Source of the DNA: Pseudomonas sp. PDM16
GTDB taxonomy: Bacteria > Pseudomonadota > Gammaproteobacteria > Pseudomonadales > Pseudomonadaceae
Direction: 5' to 3'
DNA length: 64,000 bases
Assembly (NCBI RefSeq): GCF_014851865.1
Contig: NZ_JACVAM010000001.1
Coordinates: forward strand, 1,328,309-1,392,308
Of this stretch, positions 45,032-53,551 are shown in pieces. A program made the translations under genes and the position numbers. How positions within the stretch are numbered: position 1 is the stretch's first letter; each line of letters begins with the position of its first letter. The notes below the pieces were generated by a model. The model did no database searches, was not told the origin of the DNA, and worked only from the letters and a program-made list of their open reading frames with translations.

Positions 45032-46231
45032 ATGAGTAAACCGCTAGAGGGGATTCGTGTCCTCGATCTGACCCACATGCTGTCGGGCCCTTATGCCGGA
45101 ATGATCCTCGCCGATCTTGGGGCGGAAACGATCAAGGTCGAACCACTGGCGGGCGAGGGGACCCGAGCCCTGCTGGCCAAGGACCCCAGGCATTCGTTCA
45201 AGGGCATGGGCGCCTACTTCCTCACCCTGAACCGGAACAAGCAGAGTGTCTGCATCGACCTGAAAAGCGAGGAGGGGCTGGCAGTATTCCATGACCTGGT
45301 TCGTCAGGCCGACGTGGTGCTGGACAACTTCAGTGCTGGCGTTCCGCAGAAGCTCAAGATCGACTACCCCCATCTCAAGCTCATCAATCCCCGGATCATT
45401 ACCTGTTCCGTGTCCGGCTTCGGTCAGGACGGTCCCAACTACCTGCGCCCGGCATTCGATCAGGTGGTTCAAGGCATCGGTGGCGGCATGTCGATCACCG
45501 GTGATAACGCCGAGAACCCGACCCGCGCGGGCATTCCCATTGGCGACCTGGGTGGCGGCATGTTCGCGGTCATGGGCGTGCTCGCCGCGCTCCAGGCACG
45601 CCATAGCAAGGGCCATGGTCAGCACGTCGACATCAGCATGCTCGACTGCCAGATCAGCATGCTCAACTACATGGCCACCATGTACTTCCTCAGCGGTGAG
45701 AATCCCGCGCCGCTGGGCAATGGCCACTTCGTGCATGTGCCGTACAACACCTATCGCACCGCCGACGGTTTCATCATCGTCGCGGTGATCTTCGACAGCT
45801 TCTGGGACAACCTGGTCGGACTGCTCGACGTCGAGGCGCTCAGGGATCCCAAGTACAAGACGCAGCCCGCTCGCCTGGCCGACAAGAAGCTGATCGACGA
45901 CACCCTCAATGCACTTTTCGCCACCCGCGACACGGCCCACTGGGTCGAGCGTCTGTCATCTGTGCGCGTGCCGTGCGCCCCGGTCAACCGTTTCAGCGAT
46001 GCGCTGGCCGACCCCCAGGTGCGCCATCGCCGCATGGTGGTGGAGATTCCTCACCCGGAAGGCGGCTCGGTAGAGGCCCCGGGCAATCCGATCAAGCTCT
46101 CCGCCGACAGCGAAGACAGCTACAGCGCACCGCCGTTGCTGGGTGAACACACCGATGCCGTGCTCGAGCGCGTGCTGGGTTACGGCCCGCAGCGCATCGC
46201 CGAGCTCAAGCAACAGCGGATCGTGGGGTGA
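45032..46231 (+). CDS. CaiB/BaiF class III CoA-transferase
   Basis: A 399-residue class III CoA-transferase. The N-terminal signature is LEGIRVLDLTHMLSGPYAGM, followed by DLGAETIKVEPLAGEGTR. The catalytic aspartate is in IPIGDLGGGMFAVMGVLAAL (near residue 170). It moves CoA from a donor such as succinyl-CoA to a carboxylic acid. It is the first gene of the main operon and directly precedes an HMG-CoA-lyase-like gene (3 bp between), so the acid it activates is probably the lyase substrate, a 3-hydroxy-3-alkyl-glutarate-type dicarboxylate. Confidence 0.93.
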   Translation: MSKPLEGIRVLDLTHMLSGPYAGMILADLGAETIKVEPLAGEGTRALLAKDPRHSFKGMGAYFLTLNRNKQSVCIDLKSEEGLAVFHDLVRQADVVLDNFSAGVPQKLKIDYPHLKLINPRIITCSVSGFGQDGPNYLRPAFDQVVQGIGGGMSITGDNAENPTRAGIPIGDLGGGMFAVMGVLAALQARHSKGHGQHVDISMLDCQISMLNYMATMYFLSGENPAPLGNGHFVHVPYNTYRTADGFIIVAVIFDSFWDNLVGLLDVEALRDPKYKTQPARLADKKLIDDTLNALFATRDTAHWVERLSSVRVPCAPVNRFSDALADPQVRHRRMVVEIPHPEGGSVEAPGNPIKLSADSEDSYSAPPLLGEHTDAVLERVLGYGPQRIAELKQQRIVG

Positions 46232-46234
46232 GGC

Positions 46235-47158
46235 ATGAGCGATTTCGTGATCGTCAATGAGGTCGGCCCGCGCGACGGGCTGCAGAGCCAGGGCAAGACC
46301 CTGAGCATCGAAGAGCGTCTGCTGATGATCGATGCCCTGCTCGATAGCGGTATCCGCAGCATCGAGGCAGGCAGCTTTGTGTCGCCCAAGGCAGTACCGC
46401 AGATGGCCGGTACCGGCGAGCTGTTCGGGCTGCTGCCGATGACCGATGCGGTGGACTATTCGGCGCTGGTGCCAAACCTGCGTGGCTACGAGCTGGCGCT
46501 TGCCGCCGGCGTGCGCTCGGTGGCGGTGGTGCTGTCGGCTACCGAGACCATGAACCAGCGCAACATCAACATGAGCCTCGAGCAGGCCACGGACGTCTGC
46601 GCCGCGCTGATGCAGCGTGCGCGCCAGGACGGCGTCCAGGCGCGAGCCTACGTCGCGGTGGCGTTCGAGTGCCCGTTCGAGGGGCTTACCCCGCCGCCGG
46701 TGGTGGAGTATCTCAGCCAGCGCATGTTCGAGTCCGGTGCGGACAAGGTGATCATCGCCGACACCATCGGTGCGGCCAACCCGCGCTCGGTGCGTCAGGT
46801 ACTGGAGCGGCTGGACTCGGCCGGCATGGCTCGGCAGCTGTCCTGCCATTTCCACGATACCCGTGGCATGGCCCTGGCCAACGTGCTGGCCGCTCTTGAG
46901 TGGGGTGTGCGCGAGTTCGATAGCTCGATCGGCGGCCTTGGTGGCTGCCCGTTCTCGCCGGGCGCGACCGGCAACCTGGCCACCGAGGATCTGGTGCTGA
47001 TGCTCGCTGGCATGGGCCTGCGTACCGGTATCGAGCCGTTGGCCCTAGTCGATGTGGTGAAACGCGTGCAGGCCCTGACCGGTACGCCGTTGGGCGGTCA
47101 CTCGTATCGCTGGCTGGAGCGTCAGGCCGGCAAGCGCCAGGGGGTGAGCCATGCTTAG
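46235..47158 (+). CDS. Hydroxymethylglutaryl-CoA lyase-family enzyme
   Basis: A 307-residue HMG-CoA lyase-like TIM barrel. GPRDGLQ holds Arg13/Asp14. The metal ligands are in CHFHDTRGMALAN (His205, His207), and the mobile-loop signature is GGLGGCPFSPGATGNLATED with Cys238. These are the catalytic residues of true lyases, so retro-Claisen cleavage of a 3-hydroxy-3-methylglutaryl-CoA-type thioester to acetyl-CoA and a 3-oxoacid is expected. A longer-chain analogue is possible, as in terpene catabolism. It overlaps the next gene by 8 bp. Confidence 0.92.
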   Translation: MSDFVIVNEVGPRDGLQSQGKTLSIEERLLMIDALLDSGIRSIEAGSFVSPKAVPQMAGTGELFGLLPMTDAVDYSALVPNLRGYELALAAGVRSVAVVLSATETMNQRNINMSLEQATDVCAALMQRARQDGVQARAYVAVAFECPFEGLTPPPVVEYLSQRMFESGADKVIIADTIGAANPRSVRQVLERLDSAGMARQLSCHFHDTRGMALANVLAALEWGVREFDSSIGGLGGCPFSPGATGNLATEDLVLMLAGMGLRTGIEPLALVDVVKRVQALTGTPLGGHSYRWLERQAGKRQGVSHA

Positions 47159-48134
47159 GCACCTGCTTGGCTGGGTAGCCCGCCTGGCGCCCTGGATGGT
47201 CATCGGTAGCCTGGCTTACGCCGCCGTGTTCATCAAACCCTCGGTCAATCCCGTTCCGCTGGATCAGCCCTTGCTCGAGCGCCGCGACGCCTTCTTCGAC
47301 GGCGCCGCGCTGGGCGAGCAGCTGTGGATCGTCGGGCAGAACGGCGCCCTGCTGTCGAGCCCCGATGCGGGGAAGAGCTGGATGCGTGAGGAGCTGCCAG
47401 AGCGCGGCAACCTGCAGGCGATTGCCATCTCCGACCAGGGCCGCCAGGTAGTGGTCGGCAACTGGGGACGCCTGTGGACCCGCCAGGGCGACGAGCCGTG
47501 GCAGAGCCAGGACCTGAAGGTGTCCGATCTGGCCGGCAAGCTCCTCAGCGTGAGCTTCATCGGTGGCCACTTCTGGGCCGTCGGGGAGATGGGGGCGCTG
47601 TTCCGCGGCGATGCGGATGCTGCGCACTGGGAGCCCATGGGCACTGGGGACGACGTCACCTTCAACAGCATCCGCGCCGGCGTGGAGAACGACCTGTGGA
47701 TCGCCGCTGAATTCGGCCGTCTGCTGCGCAGCCGCGATGGTGGTGTGACCTGGACCACCGAGGAGCTGGGCAGCGAGAGCCTGCGAGCACTGGCTTTCGA
47801 GGGCCGCACCGGAGTCGCCGTGGGCAACCAGGGCCAGGCCTTCATCAGCCACGACGGTGGTGACAGCTGGCAATCACTGAAGCCTTTCACCCGCGAGCAC
47901 CTGTTCGACGTTGCCGTGCACCACGGCGAATGGCTGGCCACGGGCGACCGAGGCGCGCTGTTCCGTACCCGCTCGCCGTCCGCGACCTGGCAGGCCTGGA
48001 CACCGGAAGGGCTCGACAAGAGCTACCACAGCCGCCTGCTCGACACTGCCGATGGTGTGGTGCTGATCGGTCACCAGCTCGGCCTGCTGCGCCAGGACGA
48101 CCTGCAACTCTGGCCCGGAGAGCAACAACAATGA
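47151..48134 (+). CDS. YCF48-like seven-bladed propeller protein
   Basis: A 327-residue protein with an N-terminal membrane anchor (APWMVIGSLAYAAVFI) and seven repeats of the pattern G-x-x-G-x-(L/F)-x-x-(S)-x-D-x-G-x-x-W. Examples are VGQNGALLSSPDAGKSW and VGNQGQAFISHDGGDSW. This predicts a seven-bladed beta-propeller in the periplasm. YCF48/HCF136-type proteins help photosystem assembly in plants and cyanobacteria; in proteobacteria they accompany MMPL pumps and DUF1302/DUF1329 genes. It overlaps its neighbours on both sides, so expression is coupled. Confidence 0.87.
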   Translation: MLRHLLGWVARLAPWMVIGSLAYAAVFIKPSVNPVPLDQPLLERRDAFFDGAALGEQLWIVGQNGALLSSPDAGKSWMREELPERGNLQAIAISDQGRQVVVGNWGRLWTRQGDEPWQSQDLKVSDLAGKLLSVSFIGGHFWAVGEMGALFRGDADAAHWEPMGTGDDVTFNSIRAGVENDLWIAAEFGRLLRSRDGGVTWTTEELGSESLRALAFEGRTGVAVGNQGQAFISHDGGDSWQSLKPFTREHLFDVAVHHGEWLATGDRGALFRTRSPSATWQAWTPEGLDKSYHSRLLDTADGVVLIGHQLGLLRQDDLQLWPGEQQQ

Positions 48135-50530
48135 ATGCCGCAATGACTTTTGCCGCGCGCCTCTCGCTGTGGTCGATTCGCCATCGCCTGCTGGTGTGCG
48201 TGGTGGTCGGCCTGATCACCCTCGGATTTGCCGCCAGCCTGGTGCATCTGGATATCCGCACCCGCTTCAGCGACATGGTTCCTCACGACCATCCGTACGT
48301 GAAGGTGCACCAGAAGTACCAGGACAGCTTCGCCGCGAGCAACCGCGTGACCATCTTGGTCAAGGCCAAGGAAGGCGACATCTTCCGCGAGAGCGTGCTC
48401 GGTGAAGTGCGCCGGATCACCTACGACCTGCAGCAGGTCGATGGCGTCAATCCGATGCAGATCACCTCGCTGGCCTCGAAGAAGCTCAAGCGAGTCAACG
48501 CTTCCAGCGAGGGTATCGAGACCCGTCCACTGATGTGGCCGGACCTGCCCAAGGATGCGCAGCAGATGCGCGAGCTGCGCCAGGCCGTGCTGAACAACCC
48601 GCTGGTATATGGGCTGTACGTCGACCGTGAGCTGGGCTCGGCGCTGATCCAGGTCGACTTCTACGACCACCTGGTGGACTACTCGAAGATCTTCCCGCAG
48701 ATCGAGGCCATCCTCAAGGCATCGCCGGTCAAGGACGAGGTCAGCCTGCACCTGGTCGGCGAGCCGATCCTGTACGGCTGGGTGGCGCACTACCTCGGCG
48801 AAACCGTGGGCATCGCCCTGCTGTCGCTGGCCGCCATGCTGATCCTGCTGTTCGTGTTCAGCCGTACCTGGCGAGGCACCCTGCTACCGCTGATCGCCGG
48901 TGTCGTGTCGGCCATCTGGGCGCTGGGTGTGGGCAGCCTGCTGGGCTACAACTTCGACCCGCTGGTGATCGTGGTGGCCTTCATCATCACGGCGCGAGCT
49001 TTCTCCCACTCGGTGCAGCTGATCACCCGCTTCGACGACCTGGCGGTGGGGGACTCCATCGAGCCACGCCGGGCTGCCGAGCAGACCATGCGCGAGCTGT
49101 TCCGTCCGAGCATGCTTGGTCTGTATGCCGACGCCGGGGCGATTCTCTGCGTGATCCTCACGCCGATCCCGCTGATGCACAAGGTGGCGATCATCGGTGC
49201 GATCTGGGTAATGACCATCGCCGTGTCGGCCGTGCTGCTGACCCCGGCGCTGCTGTCCTACGTCAAGCGCCCGGAAGGCTATGTGCATCCGGTCAACCTC
49301 GACGGCTTCATGCAGTTCGTCCTCAACGGTGCGAAGTGGATGGTGCGCACCCGTGCCCGCTACTGGGTCGCGCCGGTGACGCTGGTGCTGCTATGCGGCT
49401 TAATGTTCGAGGCCACCAGGATCAACGTCGGCGATGCCAGCGACGGTTCGCCGATCCTGTGGCAGGACTCTCCCTTCAATCGCGACAGCGCGCTGATCAA
49501 TCGCCTCTACCCCGGCTCCGAGCAGATGTTCGTGGTGCTCGAGGGCAAAGAGCTGGACGCGATGAAGTCTCCCGAGGTGCTCGACTGGATGCTGCGCTTC
49601 TCTCGCTACATGGAGCGGCAGCCGGAGATCGGTGGCACCGTGTCGCTGGCCGACATCGTCATCGACATCCGCCGCAATCTCTACGAAGGCAACCCGCGCT
49701 ACGGCGAGCTGGGTTCCAGCCGCATGGAGAACGGCGAGCTGATCAGCTTCTACATGCAGGGCGCCGATCCGGACGATCTCACCCAGTTCGCCGATGTGCA
49801 GTTCCGCAATGCCGCCGTGACGCTGTTCTTCCGCGATCACAAGGGCGACACGCTGCGCAAGGCCACTCATTACGCCAACGAGTTCATCCGCGACAACCCG
49901 TTGGAGGGGGCCGAGGTGAAGCTGTTCGGAGGTGTGCTGGGCATCATCGCCGCGGTCAACGAGATACTTCTCGGCGACCAGATCGAGGCGACCGCCCTGG
50001 CCTTCCTGGTAGTAGTGATCTGCTGCCTGGTGGTCTACCGGTCTTCGGTCAGCGGGATCTTCTTCATCATCCCGGTACTGATCTCCAACGTGGTGACCTT
50101 CGCCTTCATGGCCTGGCAGGGCATCGGCATGAGCATCAGCACGCTGCCGGTAGTCGCTCTGGGGATCGGCCTGGGCGTGGACTACGCGTTCTACATCGTC
50201 GATTCGATGAAGGAGTATCTGGAGAAGAACCCCAAAGCGGACCCGCTCGACGCCGTGCTGCAGTCGCTCGGGTCGGCCGGGCGCGGGGTGCTGCTGACCG
50301 CCTTCACCCTGGCTGCCGGGGTGCTGTTCTGGTCGTTCTCCTCCCTTCGTTTCCAGGCGGAGATGGGCATGCTGATCGGCCTCTGGCTGATGGTCTCGGC
50401 ACTCACCTCACTCTTCGTCATGCCTTCGCTTGCGCTGGTGTTCAAGCCGCAATTCATCTTCGAACACGGCCATTCGAAAGATGCCCCTAGCACTGGGCAT
50501 ATCCACCAACCTGAACACATCGGGAACTGA
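48131..50530 (+). CDS. MMPL/RND-superfamily lipid or hydrophobic-compound transporter
   Basis: A 799-residue RND-superfamily membrane protein with two six-helix repeats, each with a large periplasmic domain after the first helix. Helices start near 15, 225-400 and 415, 620-770. The motif ALGIGLGVDYAFYIVDSMKE lies in the second bundle, and VAFIITARAFSHSVQLITRF in the first. It starts inside the stop of the YCF48 gene (ATGA). Such proteins move lipids, hopanoids or hydrophobic metabolites; direction is unknown. With DUF1302, DUF1329 and YCF48 partners it probably forms an envelope transport system for the catabolic substrate. Confidence 0.92.
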   Translation: MNAAMTFAARLSLWSIRHRLLVCVVVGLITLGFAASLVHLDIRTRFSDMVPHDHPYVKVHQKYQDSFAASNRVTILVKAKEGDIFRESVLGEVRRITYDLQQVDGVNPMQITSLASKKLKRVNASSEGIETRPLMWPDLPKDAQQMRELRQAVLNNPLVYGLYVDRELGSALIQVDFYDHLVDYSKIFPQIEAILKASPVKDEVSLHLVGEPILYGWVAHYLGETVGIALLSLAAMLILLFVFSRTWRGTLLPLIAGVVSAIWALGVGSLLGYNFDPLVIVVAFIITARAFSHSVQLITRFDDLAVGDSIEPRRAAEQTMRELFRPSMLGLYADAGAILCVILTPIPLMHKVAIIGAIWVMTIAVSAVLLTPALLSYVKRPEGYVHPVNLDGFMQFVLNGAKWMVRTRARYWVAPVTLVLLCGLMFEATRINVGDASDGSPILWQDSPFNRDSALINRLYPGSEQMFVVLEGKELDAMKSPEVLDWMLRFSRYMERQPEIGGTVSLADIVIDIRRNLYEGNPRYGELGSSRMENGELISFYMQGADPDDLTQFADVQFRNAAVTLFFRDHKGDTLRKATHYANEFIRDNPLEGAEVKLFGGVLGIIAAVNEILLGDQIEATALAFLVVVICCLVVYRSSVSGIFFIIPVLISNVVTFAFMAWQGIGMSISTLPVVALGIGLGVDYAFYIVDSMKEYLEKNPKADPLDAVLQSLGSAGRGVLLTAFTLAAGVLFWSFSSLRFQAEMGMLIGLWLMVSALTSLFVMPSLALVFKPQFIFEHGHSKDAPSTGHIHQPEHIGN

Positions 50531-50532
50531 AG

Positions 50533-52206
50533 ATGAGCGCGAAGAAAAATAATACGAAGGTGCGGGCCATCGGCTCGCCGCTCGCCTCCGCGATAATGCT
50601 TGCCGGTATGGGGCTGAACGGAGCCGTGTACGCTGACGATGGATTTTTCGACAACTGGGAGGCCAGCGGTTACATCCGCCAGTACCTGTCCTGGAACCTC
50701 GAGAACCCCTACGTGCCGGACCCGGCAAACAATGGCGAGCCCAAGGGTGACTACCGCTACGACCTGTCGATGGCGCGCACGGTGGGCAAGCTCAACCTGT
50801 TCAAGGATTTCGGCAACTCGCAGTTCAGCATCTCCGGGCGCGTCTCGGAGGAGTACGAGACCGACTATCTCGAAGACCTTCAGGAGTCGATGGACGGCTA
50901 CGCGGCGGGCGACCTGTTCAGCAATCGCCGCAAGTCCAGCGTCAACCTGATGGACGACGTGTACAACGAGGTGGAGCTGCGTGAATTCTGGTGGCAGACC
51001 GGGCTGACCGAGAGCACCACGCTGAAAGTCGGCAAGCAGCAGGTGGTGTGGGGCGAGACCGACTTCTTCCAGTCGCTCGATGTGGTGCACGGCTACGACT
51101 TCCGCTGGCGCTCGTTCCTCGAACCGGAGAACGAGGAGCTGCGCAAGCCGCTGTGGATGCTCAACCTGGTGCAGCGCTTCGACAGCGTCGACGGCACCCT
51201 GCAGGCCCTCTACATCCCCGGCAAGATGAACGCCGCTGACCAGCGCGGCAACAGCTATGACGTCGAGGGCGGGCGCTGGGCGAACAACCCGAACAAGGGC
51301 CTGACCTTCGCCTCCGCGCCATTCGGTGCCGACGTGCCGTACAACTACGACCACAAGGATGCCGACATGGATGACGGCTCCTACGGCCTGCGCTGGAAGG
51401 GCATGGCGGGCGAGTGGGAGTACTCGGTGGGCTGGTTCCACGGTCCGTCCGGCAACCCGGTGATCAACCCCAACCCGGACAACCCGCTGGGTGTGGGCGA
51501 CTCGATCAGTGGTCAGCCGTTCCTCGGTGCCTACAAGGGCGAGTACAACTCGGATCGCTCCTCCACCGTGGGCGAGTTGATCTTCCCCTACATCGACACC
51601 TTCGGCGTCACCGCCAACCGCTATGTGGAAAGTGTCGACGCGGTGTTCTCGGCGGAGATCTCCTACATCCCCGACTCGCCTTACAACGTCGGTATCGATG
51701 CGGGCGAAGTCGGTGGCTGTGCCTTCTTCCCCGGCTTCTGCGGGATCACCGAAAAGGACGTGGTCAAGTCGATGCTGCGCATGGACAAACAGCTGGCGCT
51801 GCAGAACTACCTGGGCACCAGTCGCCCGTCGTTCTTCTCGCTGCAGGTGTTCAACACCTGGATCACCGACTACGACCGCAGCGACGAACTGGTCAATACC
51901 GCCGGCTTCAGCGGCCGTACCAAGGAGTACTCGACCATCGTCACCGCGATCCTCGCGGCCAACTATGACAACGACCGCATCAACCCGACCCTGGCCGTGG
52001 GCAGCGACCTGACCTATGGCGGCGGCTTCATCATCCCCAGCGTCGAGTTCGCCTATGGCGACAACTGGCGTGTGCGTGTGGAAGCCGACCTGTTCTTCGA
52101 CGACGAAAGCCAGAGGCGCACCTTGCGTGATTTCAACAACACCAACCTGTTCGGCTATTTCGATGGCAACGACCAGCTGGCGGTCCGTCTGACCTATCAG
52201 TTCTGA
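50533..52206 (+). CDS. DUF1302 outer-membrane protein
   Basis: A 557-residue predicted outer-membrane beta-barrel. It has a signal peptide (cleavage near AVYAD), many aromatic amphipathic strands (GLRWKGMAGEWEYSVGWFHG) and a terminal Phe (LAVRLTYQF). DUF1302 proteins occur beside DUF1329 and MMPL genes in steroid, terpene and other hydrophobic-compound degraders and are thought to act as uptake channels. It starts 2 bp after the MMPL stop and 17 bp before DUF1329. Confidence 0.92.
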   Translation: MSAKKNNTKVRAIGSPLASAIMLAGMGLNGAVYADDGFFDNWEASGYIRQYLSWNLENPYVPDPANNGEPKGDYRYDLSMARTVGKLNLFKDFGNSQFSISGRVSEEYETDYLEDLQESMDGYAAGDLFSNRRKSSVNLMDDVYNEVELREFWWQTGLTESTTLKVGKQQVVWGETDFFQSLDVVHGYDFRWRSFLEPENEELRKPLWMLNLVQRFDSVDGTLQALYIPGKMNAADQRGNSYDVEGGRWANNPNKGLTFASAPFGADVPYNYDHKDADMDDGSYGLRWKGMAGEWEYSVGWFHGPSGNPVINPNPDNPLGVGDSISGQPFLGAYKGEYNSDRSSTVGELIFPYIDTFGVTANRYVESVDAVFSAEISYIPDSPYNVGIDAGEVGGCAFFPGFCGITEKDVVKSMLRMDKQLALQNYLGTSRPSFFSLQVFNTWITDYDRSDELVNTAGFSGRTKEYSTIVTAILAANYDNDRINPTLAVGSDLTYGGGFIIPSVEFAYGDNWRVRVEADLFFDDESQRRTLRDFNNTNLFGYFDGNDQLAVRLTYQF

Positions 52207-52223
52207 TGCAGGAGATAACAAAA

Positions 52224-53480
52224 ATGACATGCCTCAAGAATCATCTCGTCGCTTCCCTGGCGCTGACCTTCTCGGTCGCGTTGACGGCCCAGGCCGCGGA
52301 GTTGACGCCCGGCACGCGGATCGATGCGAAGAACCTCGCTCAGCACCTGACCGATACCTTTGAAGGCCATAACATCGGGGATCTGCTGACCGAGCGCATG
52401 CAGATACTGATCAAGGACGAGGGGCTGGCTATCACGCTCAAGGCCTCCGAGACGATCACCCTGGGCAAGGACTACATGGCGGCTACCCAGGCCAACGAGG
52501 GCAAGGCGGTGTACAACCGTGATACCCGTCTGGTCGATGGCTGGGTGGCGGGCATTCCGTTTCCCAAGGTCAGCGAGGATGACCCGGATGCTGCCGCCAA
52601 GCTGATCTGGAACCACCACTACGCACAGCCGACCAAGAACCTGCAGGACTATCCGAAGTTCGGCTACCTGTTCCTCAACGACAAGGTAGGCCTGGAGCGG
52701 CGCCAGGAGTGGGCCTTCAAACGCTATTACATGAAGGGGCGTCTGGGTGATGGTGCGGTCGTCGAAGGTGACGGCAGCATCCTGACCAAGACCCTGCTGT
52801 ACGCCACCTACCCCAACGACATTCGTGGTCTAGGCCTCTTCACCGTGCGCTATGACTCGCCGAAGCTGGAGGATTCCTGGGCCTACGTTAAGTCGGTGCG
52901 GCGTACCCGCCGTCTGTCCGGTGGCACCTGGATGGACCCCATCGGCGGTACCGACCAGTTGAGCGACGACATCGAGATCTTCAACGCCCACCCAACCTGG
53001 TATCCGGACTACAAGCTGCTGGGCAAGCGCTGGATTCTCGCGGTGGCGAACTCCACCGGCGAAACCTGGGACCAGAAGGCCAGTGGCAATGCCGAGTTCC
53101 CGGTGATCGACCTGGACAACGCTCCGCACTGGAACCCCAAGGCCGCGTGGGAACCACGTGAAGTGTGGGTGGTGGAGGCCACCACGCCGCCGGAGCATCC
53201 GTACAGCAAGAAGGTCATGTACATGGACACCCAGTTCCCGCGCTTCTATCAGGCCGAGGCCTATGATCGCAAAGGGCAGTTCTGGAAGTGGATGAACTAT
53301 CACCTGCAGACCATCAAGACCGAAGATGGCGACGTGGGGATCATCTCGGCCGCCGGTTTCACCATTGACTACCAGCGCCGTCACGGCACGGTATTCGTGC
53401 TGGGTGGCCCGCGCCTGAACACTCCGGGTGTCACTGCGGACAGCGTCAACCTGCGAGAACTGGAAAAAGCTGCACGTTAG
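52224..53480 (+). CDS. DUF1329 periplasmic/outer-membrane-associated protein
   Basis: A 418-residue exported protein with a signal peptide (cleavage near AQAAE), a LolA/LolB-like fold expected for DUF1329, and the family sequence GGTDQLSDDIEIFNAHPTWY followed by KLLGKRWILAVAN. The ATG at 52224 has AGGAGA; an ATG 18 bp upstream does not. It probably carries or receives hydrophobic substrate across the periplasm with DUF1302 and the MMPL pump. A hairpin follows its stop. Confidence 0.92.
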   Translation: MTCLKNHLVASLALTFSVALTAQAAELTPGTRIDAKNLAQHLTDTFEGHNIGDLLTERMQILIKDEGLAITLKASETITLGKDYMAATQANEGKAVYNRDTRLVDGWVAGIPFPKVSEDDPDAAAKLIWNHHYAQPTKNLQDYPKFGYLFLNDKVGLERRQEWAFKRYYMKGRLGDGAVVEGDGSILTKTLLYATYPNDIRGLGLFTVRYDSPKLEDSWAYVKSVRRTRRLSGGTWMDPIGGTDQLSDDIEIFNAHPTWYPDYKLLGKRWILAVANSTGETWDQKASGNAEFPVIDLDNAPHWNPKAAWEPREVWVVEATTPPEHPYSKKVMYMDTQFPRFYQAEAYDRKGQFWKWMNYHLQTIKTEDGDVGIISAAGFTIDYQRRHGTVFVLGGPRLNTPGVTADSVNLRELEKAAR

Positions 53481-53488
53481 TCCTGTAT

Positions 53489-53512
53489 GACCGGGACGCT
53501 CGCGTCCCGGTC
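53489..53512 (+). terminator. Intra-operon hairpin between DUF1329 and hyuA-like gene
   Basis: A perfect 10-bp stem (53489-53498 with 53503-53512) has a CTCG loop, is followed by GCTTTG and lies in a 71-bp gap. It has no proper T-run, so it may act as a partial terminator or mRNA-stability element rather than a stop. Confidence 0.55.
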
Positions 53513-53551
53513 GCTTTGCACGAATAAAACCAAGAAAGTGCTGGAGGCAAC

